Counted from the stretch's first letter, positions 15,525 through 24,229 are shown. The stretch: 42,596 nt of DNA from Bacteroidia bacterium (GCA_009929445.1 SAAL01000019.1:1-42596); one strand, 5' to 3'. The notes: generated from the letters alone by a model not told the origin. Numbers and translations: made by a program.

Positions 15525-17063
15525 TTATCCCGCCCACCCTTCTCTATCCAGATTACGATAATTGATAGCTTCGGCAATGTGCTGAGGAAGTATATTTTCG
15601 CAGTCGTCCAGATCGGCAATGGTACGCGATACCTTCAGGATTCGATCGTAAGCCCGGGCAGATAGATTGAGCCTGTTCATGGCATTTTTGAGCAGTTCGC
15701 TGCCTTCCTTGTCGGGTTGAGCATACGTACGAAGCAGCTTCGACGACATCTGTGCATTGCAATACACCCCGTCAACATCCCTGAATCGCAGTTCCTGTAT
15801 TTCGCGCGCTTTCACCACTCTTTTTCGTACTTCGTTGCTGCTTTCGGATTCTTTCAGTTCCGACATTTTTTCGAACGGAACGGGAATGATTTCGATGTGG
15901 ATATCAATGCGGTCGAGCAAAGGACCCGAAATCCGGCTCAGGTATTTCTGAACAAGCCCGGGTGCACATACGCATTCGCGGGTAGGATGGTTGTAATAGC
16001 CGCACGGGCAAGGATTCATAGAAGCTACAAGCATAAAACTGGCCGGATATTCAATGGCAAATTTTGCCCTGGAAATACATATTTTCCGGTCTTCCAGCGG
16101 TTGACGCATCACTTCGAGCACCGTTCGTTTGAATTCCGGTAGTTCGTCAAGAAAAAGCACTCCGTTGTGTGCCAGCGATATTTCACCCGGCTGGGGGAAA
16201 GTGCCGCCACCTACGAGTGCTACATCAGAAATGGTATGGTGCGGACTCCGGAATGGCCGCTGTGAGATAAGCGATGTATTGCTATCAATATTTCCGGCCA
16301 CGGAATGAATTTTTGTTGTTTCCAGTGCCTCATGCAGCGTAAGTGGAGGCAGAATGGTGGGTATTCGCTTGGCTAACATGGATTTACCGGCTCCCGGAGG
16401 GCCAACCATGATAATATTGTGCCCACCTGCAGCTGAAACTTCCAATGCCCGCTTCACATTTTCCTGTCCTTTTACATCAGCGAAATCAATGTCGGCTAAA
16501 TTCAGATGCTCGTAAAACTCTTCACGGGTATTCACCACAGTCGGCTCCAGCGTCAATTCCCCTTTCAGGAATTCAATTACTTCCTTAATATTTTCAACTC
16601 CGTAAACATCCAGATTATTGACCACTGCTGCTTCGCGTGCATTTTGTTTGGGTAATATGAATCCCTTAAATTTTTCTTCACGAGCTTTGATGGCAATGGG
16701 CAAAACACCTTTAATGGGTTGCAAACCGCCATCCAACGACAGCTCGCCCATTATCACATACTTGTCAAGTTCTTCAGCCGGAATTTTTTCGGAAGCAGCC
16801 ATTATCCCGATGGCAAGGGGTAAATCATAGGCCGATCCTTCTTTGCGGATATCGGCAGGCGCCATGTTCACTATCACCTGTTTGCGTGGCAAATCGTAGC
16901 CGTTGTACTTCAGTGCCGATACTACACGCTCGTGACTCTCGCGAACAGCGTTATCAGGTAATCCTACAATCATAAACCGAATACCCTGCCCTACGTTCAC
17001 TTCTATGGTTACAATAGTGGCATTTATTCCCTGCACTGCTGCGCCGAATGTTTTTACAAGCAT
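15525..17063 (-). CDS. YifB/ComM-family Mg-chelatase-like AAA+ ATPase
   Basis: A 512-residue cytoplasmic protein of the YifB/ComM family. It has an N-terminal Lon-protease-like domain without the protease active site (about 1-170), a Mg-chelatase-type AAA+ core with Walker A GPPGAGKS (221-228) and Walker B region GVLFLDELPEF, a CPCGYY...CVC cysteine cluster, and a C-terminal helical domain. ComM homologues are hexameric helicases that aid branch migration during natural transformation in proteobacteria; the role in Bacteroidota is less clear. It is a single gene with a good promoter upstream (17126-17156) and converges on the PUL. Confidence 0.93.
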   Translation of the reverse strand: MLVKTFGAAVQGINATIVTIEVNVGQGIRFMIVGLPDNAVRESHERVVSALKYNGYDLPRKQVIVNMAPADIRKEGSAYDLPLAIGIMAASEKIPAEELDKYVIMGELSLDGGLQPIKGVLPIAIKAREEKFKGFILPKQNAREAAVVNNLDVYGVENIKEVIEFLKGELTLEPTVVNTREEFYEHLNLADIDFADVKGQENVKRALEVSAAGGHNIIMVGPPGAGKSMLAKRIPTILPPLTLHEALETTKIHSVAGNIDSNTSLISQRPFRSPHHTISDVALVGGGTFPQPGEISLAHNGVLFLDELPEFKRTVLEVMRQPLEDRKICISRAKFAIEYPASFMLVASMNPCPCGYYNHPTRECVCAPGLVQKYLSRISGPLLDRIDIHIEIIPVPFEKMSELKESESSNEVRKRVVKAREIQELRFRDVDGVYCNAQMSSKLLRTYAQPDKEGSELLKNAMNRLNLSARAYDRILKVSRTIADLDDCENILPQHIAEAINYRNLDREGWAG

Positions 17064-17125
17064 GTTTTCTTTTGAAACTTTTAGATGGATGATTTTTAGA
17101 AGATAGGCTTTTGAAAACTGAGAAA

Positions 17126-17156
17126 CAAAGATATGGAATGTTCTTTATAAATCAAA
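17126..17156 (-). promoter_or_regulatory. yifB promoter (TTTG-N19-TATCTTTG)
   Basis: On the minus strand TTTG (17153-17156) is followed after 19 bases by TATCTTTG (17126-17133), a full match to the Bacteroidota -33/-7 arrangement. The -7 element is 62 bases before the yifB start. Confidence 0.65.
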
Positions 17157-17262
17157 ATTTCACAGTATATCTCTAAAATAATTTTTCAAATCGAAGTTTA
17201 ATGTATTTTAAAAGCAATAGCAACAATGTTAAGGTAATAAAATAAAATTAAAATAAACACAA

Positions 17263-17270
17263 TATATTTG
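17263..17270 (+). promoter_or_regulatory. -7 element for the small peptide gene
   Basis: TATATTTG matches TANNTTTG and lies 78 bases upstream of the peptide ATG. The -33 position is A-rich with no TTTG. The following leader repeats ATTTGTGATTACATT twice in tandem (about 17295-17325). Confidence 0.4.
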
Positions 17271-17348
17271 TAGAGTTATTTACTTGTTTATTTATTTGTG
17301 ATTACATTTTATTTGTGATTACATTATTAACCCTTAATATTTAATCAC

Positions 17349-17534
17349 ATGAAGAAGAAATTATTTGCTATCATGTTAGCAGGGTTGTTAACAACCGGTT
17401 CTGTATTTGCTACTGTGTACAAATACTACATCAAGTGCAAAGACGGTACTGAACAAACCGGCTGGCTAAGTGCTCCAACTACATCTGATTCATTTGAAAT
17501 GCTTGGTGATTTGGCCGATGATTTGTGTGGCTAA
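17349..17534 (+). CDS. Small secreted two-cysteine peptide, unknown function
   Basis: A 61-residue protein with a textbook signal peptide (MKKKLFAIMLAGLLTTGSVFA, cleavage predicted after residue 21). It leaves a mature peptide of about 40 residues with one Cys near its start (C30), one at the penultimate position (C60), an acidic end (DLADDLCG) and aromatic YKYY at the front. The two cysteines could form a disulfide loop. It does not match a family I can name with confidence. Its size and position upstream of GLPGLI and TonB-like genes recall the short exported peptides of Bacteroidota such as the NVEALA type, but that motif is absent. A -7 element is present upstream. Confidence 0.6.
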   Translation: MKKKLFAIMLAGLLTTGSVFATVYKYYIKCKDGTEQTGWLSAPTTSDSFEMLGDLADDLCG

Positions 17535-17694
17535 AACTTACTAACTACTCTTGCACTTAGCAGGAATAGTTTGTTGTATAATACAAAATAAATGGGACTT
17601 AGATAAAAAAATAATAAATCAAGTAATGTTTATCAGAAATTTTATACAATTATTGTAATTAAAAAGTTTTTAACAGATTAATTTTTAGTATTTA

Positions 17695-17995
17695 GGGTCT
17701 GCTGAAAAAGTTTTAGGCGCATTATATGCAAGCCTCCAAAGCGCAGATGTATAAATATACTTCAAGCTGAAGGCGGCGAAGCAGATGACGTGCATAAAAC
17801 TAACGCATCTGTCGCTCGTTTATCTCCCTTCCTGTCCCGATCCCGATGATTATCGGGACGGGAATAGCTATCGGGATCAAGATTCTCAATTTGCAAAACT
17901 TTTCAGCAATGATACTCTAAAACCATGCTTTCATTTTGTTCAAAACGCATATAATCACCTGAAAATCCGTGAGATATGTGTTTTTCAGCAGATCC
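17695..17995. mobile_element. MITE-like element or IS remnant, 301 bp
   Basis: The ends are inverted repeats of 15 bases with one mismatch: GGGTCTGCTGAAAAA at 17695-17709 and, on the other strand, GGATCTGCTGAAAAA at 17981-17995. A TA dinucleotide flanks each side (17693-17694 and 17996-17997), consistent with a TA target duplication. An inner copy of the end (TGCTGAAAAGTTTT on the minus strand, about 17894-17908) and a hairpin at 17836-17860 lie inside. No transposase is encoded. It may be a non-autonomous element or the fused ends of a deleted IS; the IS family is not identified. Confidence 0.55.
17836..17860. repeat. CCCGAT/ATCGGG hairpin repeat
   Basis: TCCCGAT and ATCGGGA form a perfect 7-bp stem with loop GATT, extended outward by CCCG/CGGG with one bulged base. 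A further ATAGCTATCGGGAT arm follows at 17864-17877. Palindromes built from CCCGAT/ATCGGG are common between genes in Bacteroidota. Confidence 0.6.
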
Positions 17996-18026
17996 TATCT
18001 AACTTCAATTTTAATTGCATAATAAA

Positions 18027-18875
18027 ATGAAAAAAACATTTTCAATTTTCCTGCTTCTATCATTTTTGTTAAATGTGAAATCGCAAGTTGTTATTTCGTC
18101 TTCTCAGGACAATTCAAATCAAGCATTTGAAGCTTCAGAGGTAGATACGATAGATGTTTGTCTATTAAAGGTACAATATAGAATGGAACACATAAAAGAC
18201 ACTAAAAATTCAAATCAGAAAAAGCATTATTTTATGCTTTTACAAATTGGAGATAAAATTTCAAAATTTACAGATTATTTTGGATTAAAAGTGGATTCGA
18301 TGCAATTCCTTTATGCAAAGCAAAAAATGAGTTTCACGGAGGTTGTGAATAGAACAATGCCTATCTACCAAGGGACTTCTCGCATTAATATCTACAAACG
18401 GTATCCTGCTTCAGACAAGATGACTGTCACAGATAGAATCCCATTTGCAGGCAATTTCAAATATACTGAGGGTATAATTAAATTTAATTGGAAACTTCAA
18501 GAGGTCACCAACACCATTTGTGGATACAAATGCAAAAAAGCTACTACTACATTCAGAGGAAGAAATTACACGGTTTGGTACACGCCAAGCATACCTAATA
18601 GTGAAGGACCTTGGAAATTTAACGGTTTGCCAGGATTAATACTAAAAGTAGCCGATGATAAAAATGACTACAGTTTTGAATGCGTTGCAATAGAAAAAGG
18701 TAAAAAAAATGAATATATTTACATAAAAGATAGAGATTACTTCAGCACATCACGCGAACAATTTAACATTACAGCTAAAAACGCATATGATAATCCAAGC
18801 GCATATGGAGAAGCCGCTGGTATTCAAACAATTTCCTTAAAAACGAGACCCTACAATCCCATTGAATTAGAGTGA
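18027..18875 (+). CDS. GLPGLI-family exported protein
   Basis: A 282-residue protein named for its motif GLPGLI, which is present exactly at residues 200-205 in WKFNGLPGLILKV. A signal peptide (about 1-18) makes it periplasmic or surface exposed. I chose the ATG at 18027; an in-frame TTG at 18015 is possible but would put extra polar residues before the signal peptide. The function of this family is unknown. Members are often next to TonB-dependent-receptor-like genes, as here, where the next start codon overlaps this stop by 4 bases. The gene is more AT-rich than its neighbours, in keeping with an acquired module. Confidence 0.85.
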   Translation: MKKTFSIFLLLSFLLNVKSQVVISSSQDNSNQAFEASEVDTIDVCLLKVQYRMEHIKDTKNSNQKKHYFMLLQIGDKISKFTDYFGLKVDSMQFLYAKQKMSFTEVVNRTMPIYQGTSRINIYKRYPASDKMTVTDRIPFAGNFKYTEGIIKFNWKLQEVTNTICGYKCKKATTTFRGRNYTVWYTPSIPNSEGPWKFNGLPGLILKVADDKNDYSFECVAIEKGKKNEYIYIKDRDYFSTSREQFNITAKNAYDNPSAYGEAAGIQTISLKTRPYNPIELE

Positions 18876-21487
18876 TTTACGTGTGTAAAATATATTCTTT
18901 TCTTATACTTTTTTTAATGCCTTTTATCCTTGTTTCTCAAACGAACATAAAGGGTATTGTGCTTAACGAGGAAAGCGGTATGGCTGTGGGCGGCGTTGTT
19001 GTGCGCGCATTGGATAGTATCGGTGAGATCTTGGCATACGACATCAGCTCAGAGGAAGGAGAATATGTGCTTAGTTTCTCGCATAAGTCCAAGCATATAG
19101 ATATTGCATGCAGCGCGCTCGGCTATCGCGGAGAGCAGAAGAGGATATTAAATGTCTCCCAAATATTAAATTTCAACCTGCTCCAATCTGATATTGAGCT
19201 TAAAGAGGTCACAATAAAATCAAAGCCGATTACAGTGAGTGAAGACACGCTGCGATACAGTGTCAATACGTTCAAATCTGCTGGTGACCGTACCATCGGA
19301 GACCTGCTGAAGAAGCTTCCCGGTATAGAGGTAACCGAAAGCGGAAGCATCAAATATAACGGTGAACCCATCAATAAATTCTACATTGAAGGATTGGATT
19401 TGCTGGAAAATAGATACGGAGTAGCTACCAACAACGTGCCCGTTGATGCAGTGCAAAACGTAGAAGTGATAGAAAATCATCAGCCGATTAAATCCATCAA
19501 AGGGATGGTTTCGAGCGCTCAGGCGGCTATCAACCTGAAGCTGAAAGACGACAAAATGTCGCGGCCGATTGGCGGCGTGCGTGCAGGAGGGGGGTATGCC
19601 GGAGAGGTTAACTGGCTGCTGGAAAGTTTTGCCATGCAGGCTTCGCGTCAATGGCAGACCATGCTGATGTATAAAACAAACAATTCAGGACAAGATATTG
19701 CCGCAGAACTCAATGAGCATTCTATATCCCTCAAAGAGCTTCAAACCTCCGACAGCGAACGGACACGAGAGCTTATTACAAAACCGTCTTTCGGCACGCC
19801 GCCCATCGAAAAAGAAAGATTTCTCTTTAATAATACTCATGCCGCATCGGTTAATAATCTTTGGAAAACTGGTGCGGATAGTCAATTGCGGTTAAACATA
19901 AATTATCTTAACGACACACAGAGCGAGAACACGCTGAGAGTGTCGGAATATTTCCTGCCAGACAGCTCGCTAAGAATTATAGAAAATAATGATCTTACAA
20001 ATAGACAGCAAGCTTTGGACGGCGCTTTGGCTTATACCGATAACAGCGTGAAACATTACTTGGAGAATACGCTGAAATGGAAATTTACAGGAGATAAGTA
20101 TAAAGCCAACACAACATTTAACAACAATACTATAAACCAAAAATACGATCCACAAAACACGTTGATAGAAAATCAATTGAATTACCTTAAGCGGAATAAT
20201 GAAAAAATATTCAATATAGGAAGTTTTGTTGCTTTTTCAGATCAATCTGAAAAGTTGGAAGTTATTCAAAACAATGCATCCGAGATGCAAACCATACACA
20301 GCACTAAGCTGCATTCCAACACGGGGAGTTATTACTCGTGGTTTTGGGGGAAATCAAGCTTGCGCATTTCGGGGAGCATTCAAGCCACGTTAAACAGGAT
20401 TCATACAAACCTGGAAACTGTGCTTTTCACGGACAGCCTTACGAAACACTTGGATGTTTTTACACTCAAATCCGAGTTGACGCCGCAATATACTTTTAAG
20501 ACAAGAAAAGCTGAATTTAAAGCCGAACTTCCAACGTCGTACGTCTTTTTTGCTGCTGAAGACAGACTAAGGAGTGACTCCCGGCGTGAAAATTTTGTTT
20601 TGGCTAATCCCCGCGTAAGCCTCAATTATACGTTCAATCCCTATTTAAGCGCACAACTTTCGTATAGATACTCCCAAAATATCGGCAGCGAAACAGATTT
20701 TCTGGATATGTATTTGATGAAAGGTTTTAGAAGTTACTATAAACCTTTGGGAATCATTTCACTTAGAAAAAGCAATGCGGCTTCTTTGTCTTTTTTTTAT
20801 AAAAATCCGCTGAGCAGCTTCTTTGCAAACGGATCTCTTGCTTACATTCCTTCATCTTCCAACAGAACTTTCGCAAGCAGAATAGCAGGTTATCAGATAA
20901 TTGGGAGCGAACAAGCCTTAGCCAACTATGCTAATATGTGGTCAGCCCGGCTTTATGTGGGAAAATATTTTAGTGCTATAAAAACTAATTTTTCACTAAC
21001 AACCGATATTAATCGAAATAAGACCTCCAGATTTCAGCAAAGCGTTTTATATCCATTCCTTTCCGGTGTGATGTCTTCAACATTTAGAGTAAACACAAAA
21101 ATATCTGACAGAATTTCGGCAATTTACGATATAAACTGGCTGGATATAAACACTGTGATTCAAACAAAGACAGTTAGCTTTGATTCAGACTTTAATCAAA
21201 TCAACCAGCAGTTGAAAGTTTATGTTTCAGCATCAAAAAAACTTGAATTAAACGGCAAAATAGAACACGCGTACAACGAAACTGGAAAAGACACACACGT
21301 AAACTTGATGTTTGCAAACTTTGGAGCAAAATACAAGTTCGATAAGTTTGATTTCGAGCTTTACGTAAACAATATTTTCAACAAAAAAGAATATGCTTAT
21401 GCTGTTTCAAGCGGCCTGGACAGCTATGCTTTCAGACACGCAATCAGACCGGTTAGCCTTGCCACCGTAGTTAGTTTTCGATTTTAA
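18872..21487 (+). CDS. TonB-dependent-receptor-like outer-membrane protein
   Basis: An 871-residue protein with a signal peptide (about 1-23), a carboxypeptidase-regulatory-like domain (about 25-105; IKGIVLNEESGMAVGGVVV), a plug-like domain (about 118-225; GDLLKKLPGIEVTESG, FYIEGLDLLENRYG) and a beta-barrel ending in VSFRF with a terminal aromatic, typical of outer-membrane insertion. I see no SusC signature, and there is no SusD partner. The GTG start overlaps the GLPGLI stop (GTGA), so the two are translationally coupled and probably act together. The ligand is unknown; a peptide or metal complex is possible. Its stop codon directly abuts the stop codon of the opposite gene. Confidence 0.8.
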   Translation: MIYVCKIYSFLILFLMPFILVSQTNIKGIVLNEESGMAVGGVVVRALDSIGEILAYDISSEEGEYVLSFSHKSKHIDIACSALGYRGEQKRILNVSQILNFNLLQSDIELKEVTIKSKPITVSEDTLRYSVNTFKSAGDRTIGDLLKKLPGIEVTESGSIKYNGEPINKFYIEGLDLLENRYGVATNNVPVDAVQNVEVIENHQPIKSIKGMVSSAQAAINLKLKDDKMSRPIGGVRAGGGYAGEVNWLLESFAMQASRQWQTMLMYKTNNSGQDIAAELNEHSISLKELQTSDSERTRELITKPSFGTPPIEKERFLFNNTHAASVNNLWKTGADSQLRLNINYLNDTQSENTLRVSEYFLPDSSLRIIENNDLTNRQQALDGALAYTDNSVKHYLENTLKWKFTGDKYKANTTFNNNTINQKYDPQNTLIENQLNYLKRNNEKIFNIGSFVAFSDQSEKLEVIQNNASEMQTIHSTKLHSNTGSYYSWFWGKSSLRISGSIQATLNRIHTNLETVLFTDSLTKHLDVFTLKSELTPQYTFKTRKAEFKAELPTSYVFFAAEDRLRSDSRRENFVLANPRVSLNYTFNPYLSAQLSYRYSQNIGSETDFLDMYLMKGFRSYYKPLGIISLRKSNAASLSFFYKNPLSSFFANGSLAYIPSSSNRTFASRIAGYQIIGSEQALANYANMWSARLYVGKYFSAIKTNFSLTTDINRNKTSRFQQSVLYPFLSGVMSSTFRVNTKISDRISAIYDINWLDINTVIQTKTVSFDSDFNQINQQLKVYVSASKKLELNGKIEHAYNETGKDTHVNLMFANFGAKYKFDKFDFELYVNNIFNKKEYAYAVSSGLDSYAFRHAIRPVSLATVVSFRF

Positions 21488-22594
21488 TCACATCTCAATC
21501 CCATCCGATGCTCTTCCGCTTCTTGGGAAAACCCGCTCCCAGAATGTAGGCTCTCTTTTCACTTTTTTTGGATGGTAATTGTTTATGTGAGCACTTAAAG
21601 TAAACATTTGTTCGAAATAAACCTTGCCATCCGAAAAATGGGCGCGTGCTGCAAGCTGACCTTTAATATGATCATTATTTATGAAATTCCAGTACACTTT
21701 ATTCTGCATGTAGCTTTCTGCACGGAGAAACGGATTTCCCCAGTACAGATTATTGGCATGGCGGTAATACAATACCATGCGTGGTTGTCCGTAATAGAGG
21801 GTGTTTTCGGTTCCGAAGCCACGATAGTCGAATTCCACACGGGCTACGCCTCCGGTAGGTGTACCGTAGTTGTTCATATCTACTCTGTCACGTTCAAAGC
21901 CTGAAAGCAGTCCCACAGAAACGAGCAATTTATTGATACCGCTTCGGTTGGAATAGTTGACTCCACCCGACAGCTGACCGAGCAGATAATCCGAAACCGT
22001 TAGTCCCCGCGGATTGGGGCGGGTAATGGAATAATGAAACATATAGGACTGAAAATCGGCAAAAAACAATTTTCCGAATTTTTTGTAACCCGAAGCGCCA
22101 ATGAAGAAAGTCTCACGCTCAGTTGCGCTTTGTAATCCGGTCCAGTCCAGCCAGAGTTTTACGAACTGATTTTCGTTTCCTTTCCTGAAATACATGCCTT
22201 CCATGGTGTGTCTGTAATACTTTATGGAATCCTGAAAGAAAAAATCGGAATAATCGTCGAGCAAATCGTGACGATGGAATGATCCTACTTTCAACAGTGT
22301 ATTTTCATCTTTCAGCTGATAATATGCCAGCAAATGAATATCGTTTACAAGTTTATCGGCTCCCAGACTTCTCATAGCATCTACACCTCCCACAATGTAA
22401 TGCTTGTCATCAAACTTCCAGCCAATTTCCTGAGTGAGTGTTACACCGGCCATCGTCTGATCAATAGCCAGTGGCGACTTTGCAAATTCATTGTTATCAA
22501 AGAAAAAGTTCAGTTCCGAATTCCATTTCAACTCCTGTGAGAACAAAAACAGCGGCGAAATAAGGCCGATAACTAATAATTTGTGGAATTTCAT
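21488..22594 (-). CDS. Outer-membrane beta-barrel protein, function unknown
   Basis: A 368-residue protein with a signal peptide (about 1-20, ending LFLFSQ), then alternating polar/hydrophobic strands rich in Tyr, Phe and Gly, the composition of an outer-membrane beta-barrel or porin-like protein. Examples are KHYIVGGVDAMRSLG and GVNYSNRSGINKLLVSVG. I cannot assign a family. It is a single gene upstream of the ZIP gene on the same strand relative to replication of the layout, but transcribed separately from it. Its 3' end abuts the TonB-like gene with no intergenic base. Confidence 0.6.
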   Translation of the reverse strand: MKFHKLLVIGLISPLFLFSQELKWNSELNFFFDNNEFAKSPLAIDQTMAGVTLTQEIGWKFDDKHYIVGGVDAMRSLGADKLVNDIHLLAYYQLKDENTLLKVGSFHRHDLLDDYSDFFFQDSIKYYRHTMEGMYFRKGNENQFVKLWLDWTGLQSATERETFFIGASGYKKFGKLFFADFQSYMFHYSITRPNPRGLTVSDYLLGQLSGGVNYSNRSGINKLLVSVGLLSGFERDRVDMNNYGTPTGGVARVEFDYRGFGTENTLYYGQPRMVLYYRHANNLYWGNPFLRAESYMQNKVYWNFINNDHIKGQLAARAHFSDGKVYFEQMFTLSAHINNYHPKKVKREPTFWERVFPRSGRASDGIEM

Positions 22595-22669
22595 AATTCT
22601 ATACGATTGATTATTTATTCAGATAAAAAATTTAAAGGAATCATTAGAAAGGTACTTACTGTGTCCACT

Positions 22670-23431
22670 CTAATGATGATGCCCTCCGGTAAGGCTAAAA
22701 TAGTACATTAGTGCTAATCCAAGTAAAACAAAAACACTGTGAATGAACCATTTGCCTTTCGCTGTATTCTTGAGCACTTCAGGCAATAAACTGGTGGCAG
22801 CCAGGTAGATAAATCCTCCTGCAGCTACGGGCAGCACATAAACGGAGAAATGCTCTATTTCATGCCCAAACCACAATGCAAGCAATGTACCCAGAATGGC
22901 CGATGTAGCTACCAGAAAATTGTAGAAAAGTGCTTTTTTCTTCGAAAAACCGGCTTTCAACAGGATTCCGAAATCACTTATTTCCTGCGGAATTTCGTGG
23001 AGAATTACCGTAATAGTGGTAGCCAGACCCAGTTCGGGCGAAAACATCCAGGCAGCGCCTATCAGAATTCCATCGGTAAAATTATGAATCCCGTCGGCGT
23101 AAAGGCTCAGATAGCCGTAAGGTTTTACCCTGAACGAAACAGCCGGATTGGCTGCCTGATGCGTGTGGAGCAACTGCTCGACCAGAAAAAACAGCATAAA
23201 ACCGGCAATAATCAGCCAGGAAGTCAGTTTGGGAGATTCAATATGAAAATACGATTCGGGTACCAGATGAAAAAAAGCATTTCCGAGCAATGCTCCTACC
23301 GAAAAACAAACCAGCAGAAGCAGTATTTTCTGCAGTTTTTCTGTTTTTAATGCAAATAATGAAACACCTATCAGCGAAATGATGCTTACAGCTATTGTAC
23401 TTATCAGGGCATTCAACCAGATTTTATCCAT
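22670..23431 (-). CDS. ZIP-family divalent metal transporter
   Basis: A 253-residue inner-membrane protein with about eight predicted helices, a normal ZIP size. The metal-site motifs are intact: HNFTDGILIG in helix 4 and HEIPQEISD in helix 5. The C-terminus ends in GGHHH, and an HTH tract lies in the central loop, both likely metal-binding. ZIP proteins import zinc, iron or manganese into the cytoplasm; the metal is not predictable here. It has its own promoter (23449-23483), and the ispF terminator lies just upstream, so it is a separate transcript. Confidence 0.9.
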   Translation of the reverse strand: MDKIWLNALISTIAVSIISLIGVSLFALKTEKLQKILLLLVCFSVGALLGNAFFHLVPESYFHIESPKLTSWLIIAGFMLFFLVEQLLHTHQAANPAVSFRVKPYGYLSLYADGIHNFTDGILIGAAWMFSPELGLATTITVILHEIPQEISDFGILLKAGFSKKKALFYNFLVATSAILGTLLALWFGHEIEHFSVYVLPVAAGGFIYLAATSLLPEVLKNTAKGKWFIHSVFVLLGLALMYYFSLTGGHHH

Positions 23432-23448
23432 TTTTTTTATTTAACTTA

Positions 23449-23483
23449 CAAAAGTATGTAAAAATTATCAAAATTAGTTCAAA
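23449..23483 (-). promoter_or_regulatory. ZIP gene promoter (TTTG-N23-TACTTTTG)
   Basis: On the minus strand TTTG (23480-23483) is followed after 23 bases by TACTTTTG (23449-23456), 17 bases before the start codon. No Fur- or Zur-like palindrome stands out. Confidence 0.55.
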
Positions 23484-23494
23484 TATCAGCAAAA

Positions 23495-23523
23495 AAGACT
23501 GTCTGAGTTTTCAGTACAGTCTT
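23495..23523 (-). terminator. Terminator downstream of ispF
   Basis: AAGACTGT and ACAGTCTT form an 8-bp stem with an inner CTGA/TCAG stem. On the minus strand it is followed by T6, fitting termination of the ispF transcript. Confidence 0.75.
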
Positions 23524-23646
23524 CATCAGGGTGATTACAGCACATTTATAAAGAACCGGAAAAAAACGTTTTAACTTCCCGATGTCAGTTTTTTCAAATG
23601 TATATCTTGCTTTTCCTTTAAAATCAAATCAGTATCCGGATGGAAA

Positions 23647-24129
23647 TTAATCTTGTTTTTGAAGTAAAACGGTAGCATAAGCTGCCATACCTTCCTGTCT
23701 GCCGACGAATCCCATTTTTTCGTTTGTAGTAGCTTTGATTGAAATATCATCCACATTGACCTGCATCACTTCGGCGAGTGTTTTTTGCATAGCAGAAATA
23801 TACGGATTCAGCTTTGGCTGCTCAGCCACTACGGTGCAGTCGGCGTTGCCAAATTCCCATCCTTTTTCCCTGATGAGCAGCATGGTATGGTGTAAAAGGA
23901 TTTTACTGTCTATATTTTTGAATTCGGAGGCATTGTCCGGGAAATGAAAACCGATATCGCGCATGTTGGCCGCTCCCAGTAGTGCATCGCAAAGTGCGTG
24001 AATAAGCACATCGGCGTCAGAATGTCCCAGCAAACCCGGCTGATAATCCAACTTGATTCCACCCAGCCAAAGTTCGCGTCCGGCAGCAAACGCATGTACA
24101 TCATATCCAAATCCTACTCTAAGTTTCAT
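23647..24129 (-). CDS. ispF: 2-C-methyl-D-erythritol 2,4-cyclodiphosphate synthase
   Basis: A 160-residue enzyme of the MEP isoprenoid pathway that converts CDP-methylerythritol 2-phosphate to the cyclodiphosphate and releases CMP; it works as a trimer with a metal in the active site. The ligands D10, H12 and H44 are in place (GYDVHAF and ADVLIHALCDALLG), and the C-terminal signature ATTNEKMGFVGRQEG is intact. The length is typical. It follows porV on the same strand, an order I recall from Porphyromonas gingivalis, but hairpin terminators on both sides and its own -7 element indicate a separate transcript. Confidence 0.97.
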   Translation of the reverse strand: MKLRVGFGYDVHAFAAGRELWLGGIKLDYQPGLLGHSDADVLIHALCDALLGAANMRDIGFHFPDNASEFKNIDSKILLHHTMLLIREKGWEFGNADCTVVAEQPKLNPYISAMQKTLAEVMQVNVDDISIKATTNEKMGFVGRQEGMAAYATVLLQKQD

Positions 24130-24148
24130 AAGGTAAATATCTTTATTT

Positions 24149-24156
24149 CAAAAGTA
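24149..24156 (-). promoter_or_regulatory. -7 element for ispF
   Basis: TACTTTTG on the minus strand matches TANNTTTG and lies 19 bases before the ispF start. The -33 position is only loosely TTG-like. Confidence 0.45.
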
Positions 24157-24191
24157 AAATTGCATTGCAACCAAAAACAGTATATAAAACA

Positions 24192-24229
24192 AAAAAGACT
24201 GTAGCTGGTTCAAGGCAAACAGTCTTTTT
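24192..24229 (-). terminator. Terminator downstream of porV
   Basis: AAAAAGACTGT and ACAGTCTTTTT form an 11-bp stem with a 16-base loop and T-runs on both outer sides. It lies just after the porV stop and uses nearly the same stem sequence as the ispF terminator 700 bases away. Confidence 0.75.

Larger units (their letters stand above)
17535..18026. other. Intergenic region occupied mainly by an inverted-repeat element
   Basis: Between the peptide gene and the GLPGLI gene there are 492 bases without a convincing gene. Most is taken up by the element at 17695-17995. The first 160 bases are plain AT-rich DNA with no clear terminator. An open frame through the element (17785-18030) looks like element-derived translation and not a real gene. 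Confidence 0.6.

Noticed and set aside
17290-17330. Tandem ATTTGTGATTACATT repeats considered as a CRISPR or iteron start
   Set aside because: Only two short copies are present without regular spacers or a replication gene nearby.
17785-18030. 81-codon open frame between the peptide and GLPGLI genes
   Set aside because: It runs through the hairpin and right end of the inverted-repeat element and has no family resemblance or signal peptide; it is best explained as element DNA.
19220-19651. 143-codon minus-strand frame inside the TonB-like gene
   Set aside because: It lies opposite a plug-domain coding stretch with clear family motifs and has no recognisable features of its own.
22850-23350. 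166-codon plus-strand frame opposite the ZIP gene
   Set aside because: The minus strand has the intact ZIP motifs; the plus-strand translation is rich in Gln and Cys without domain signs.
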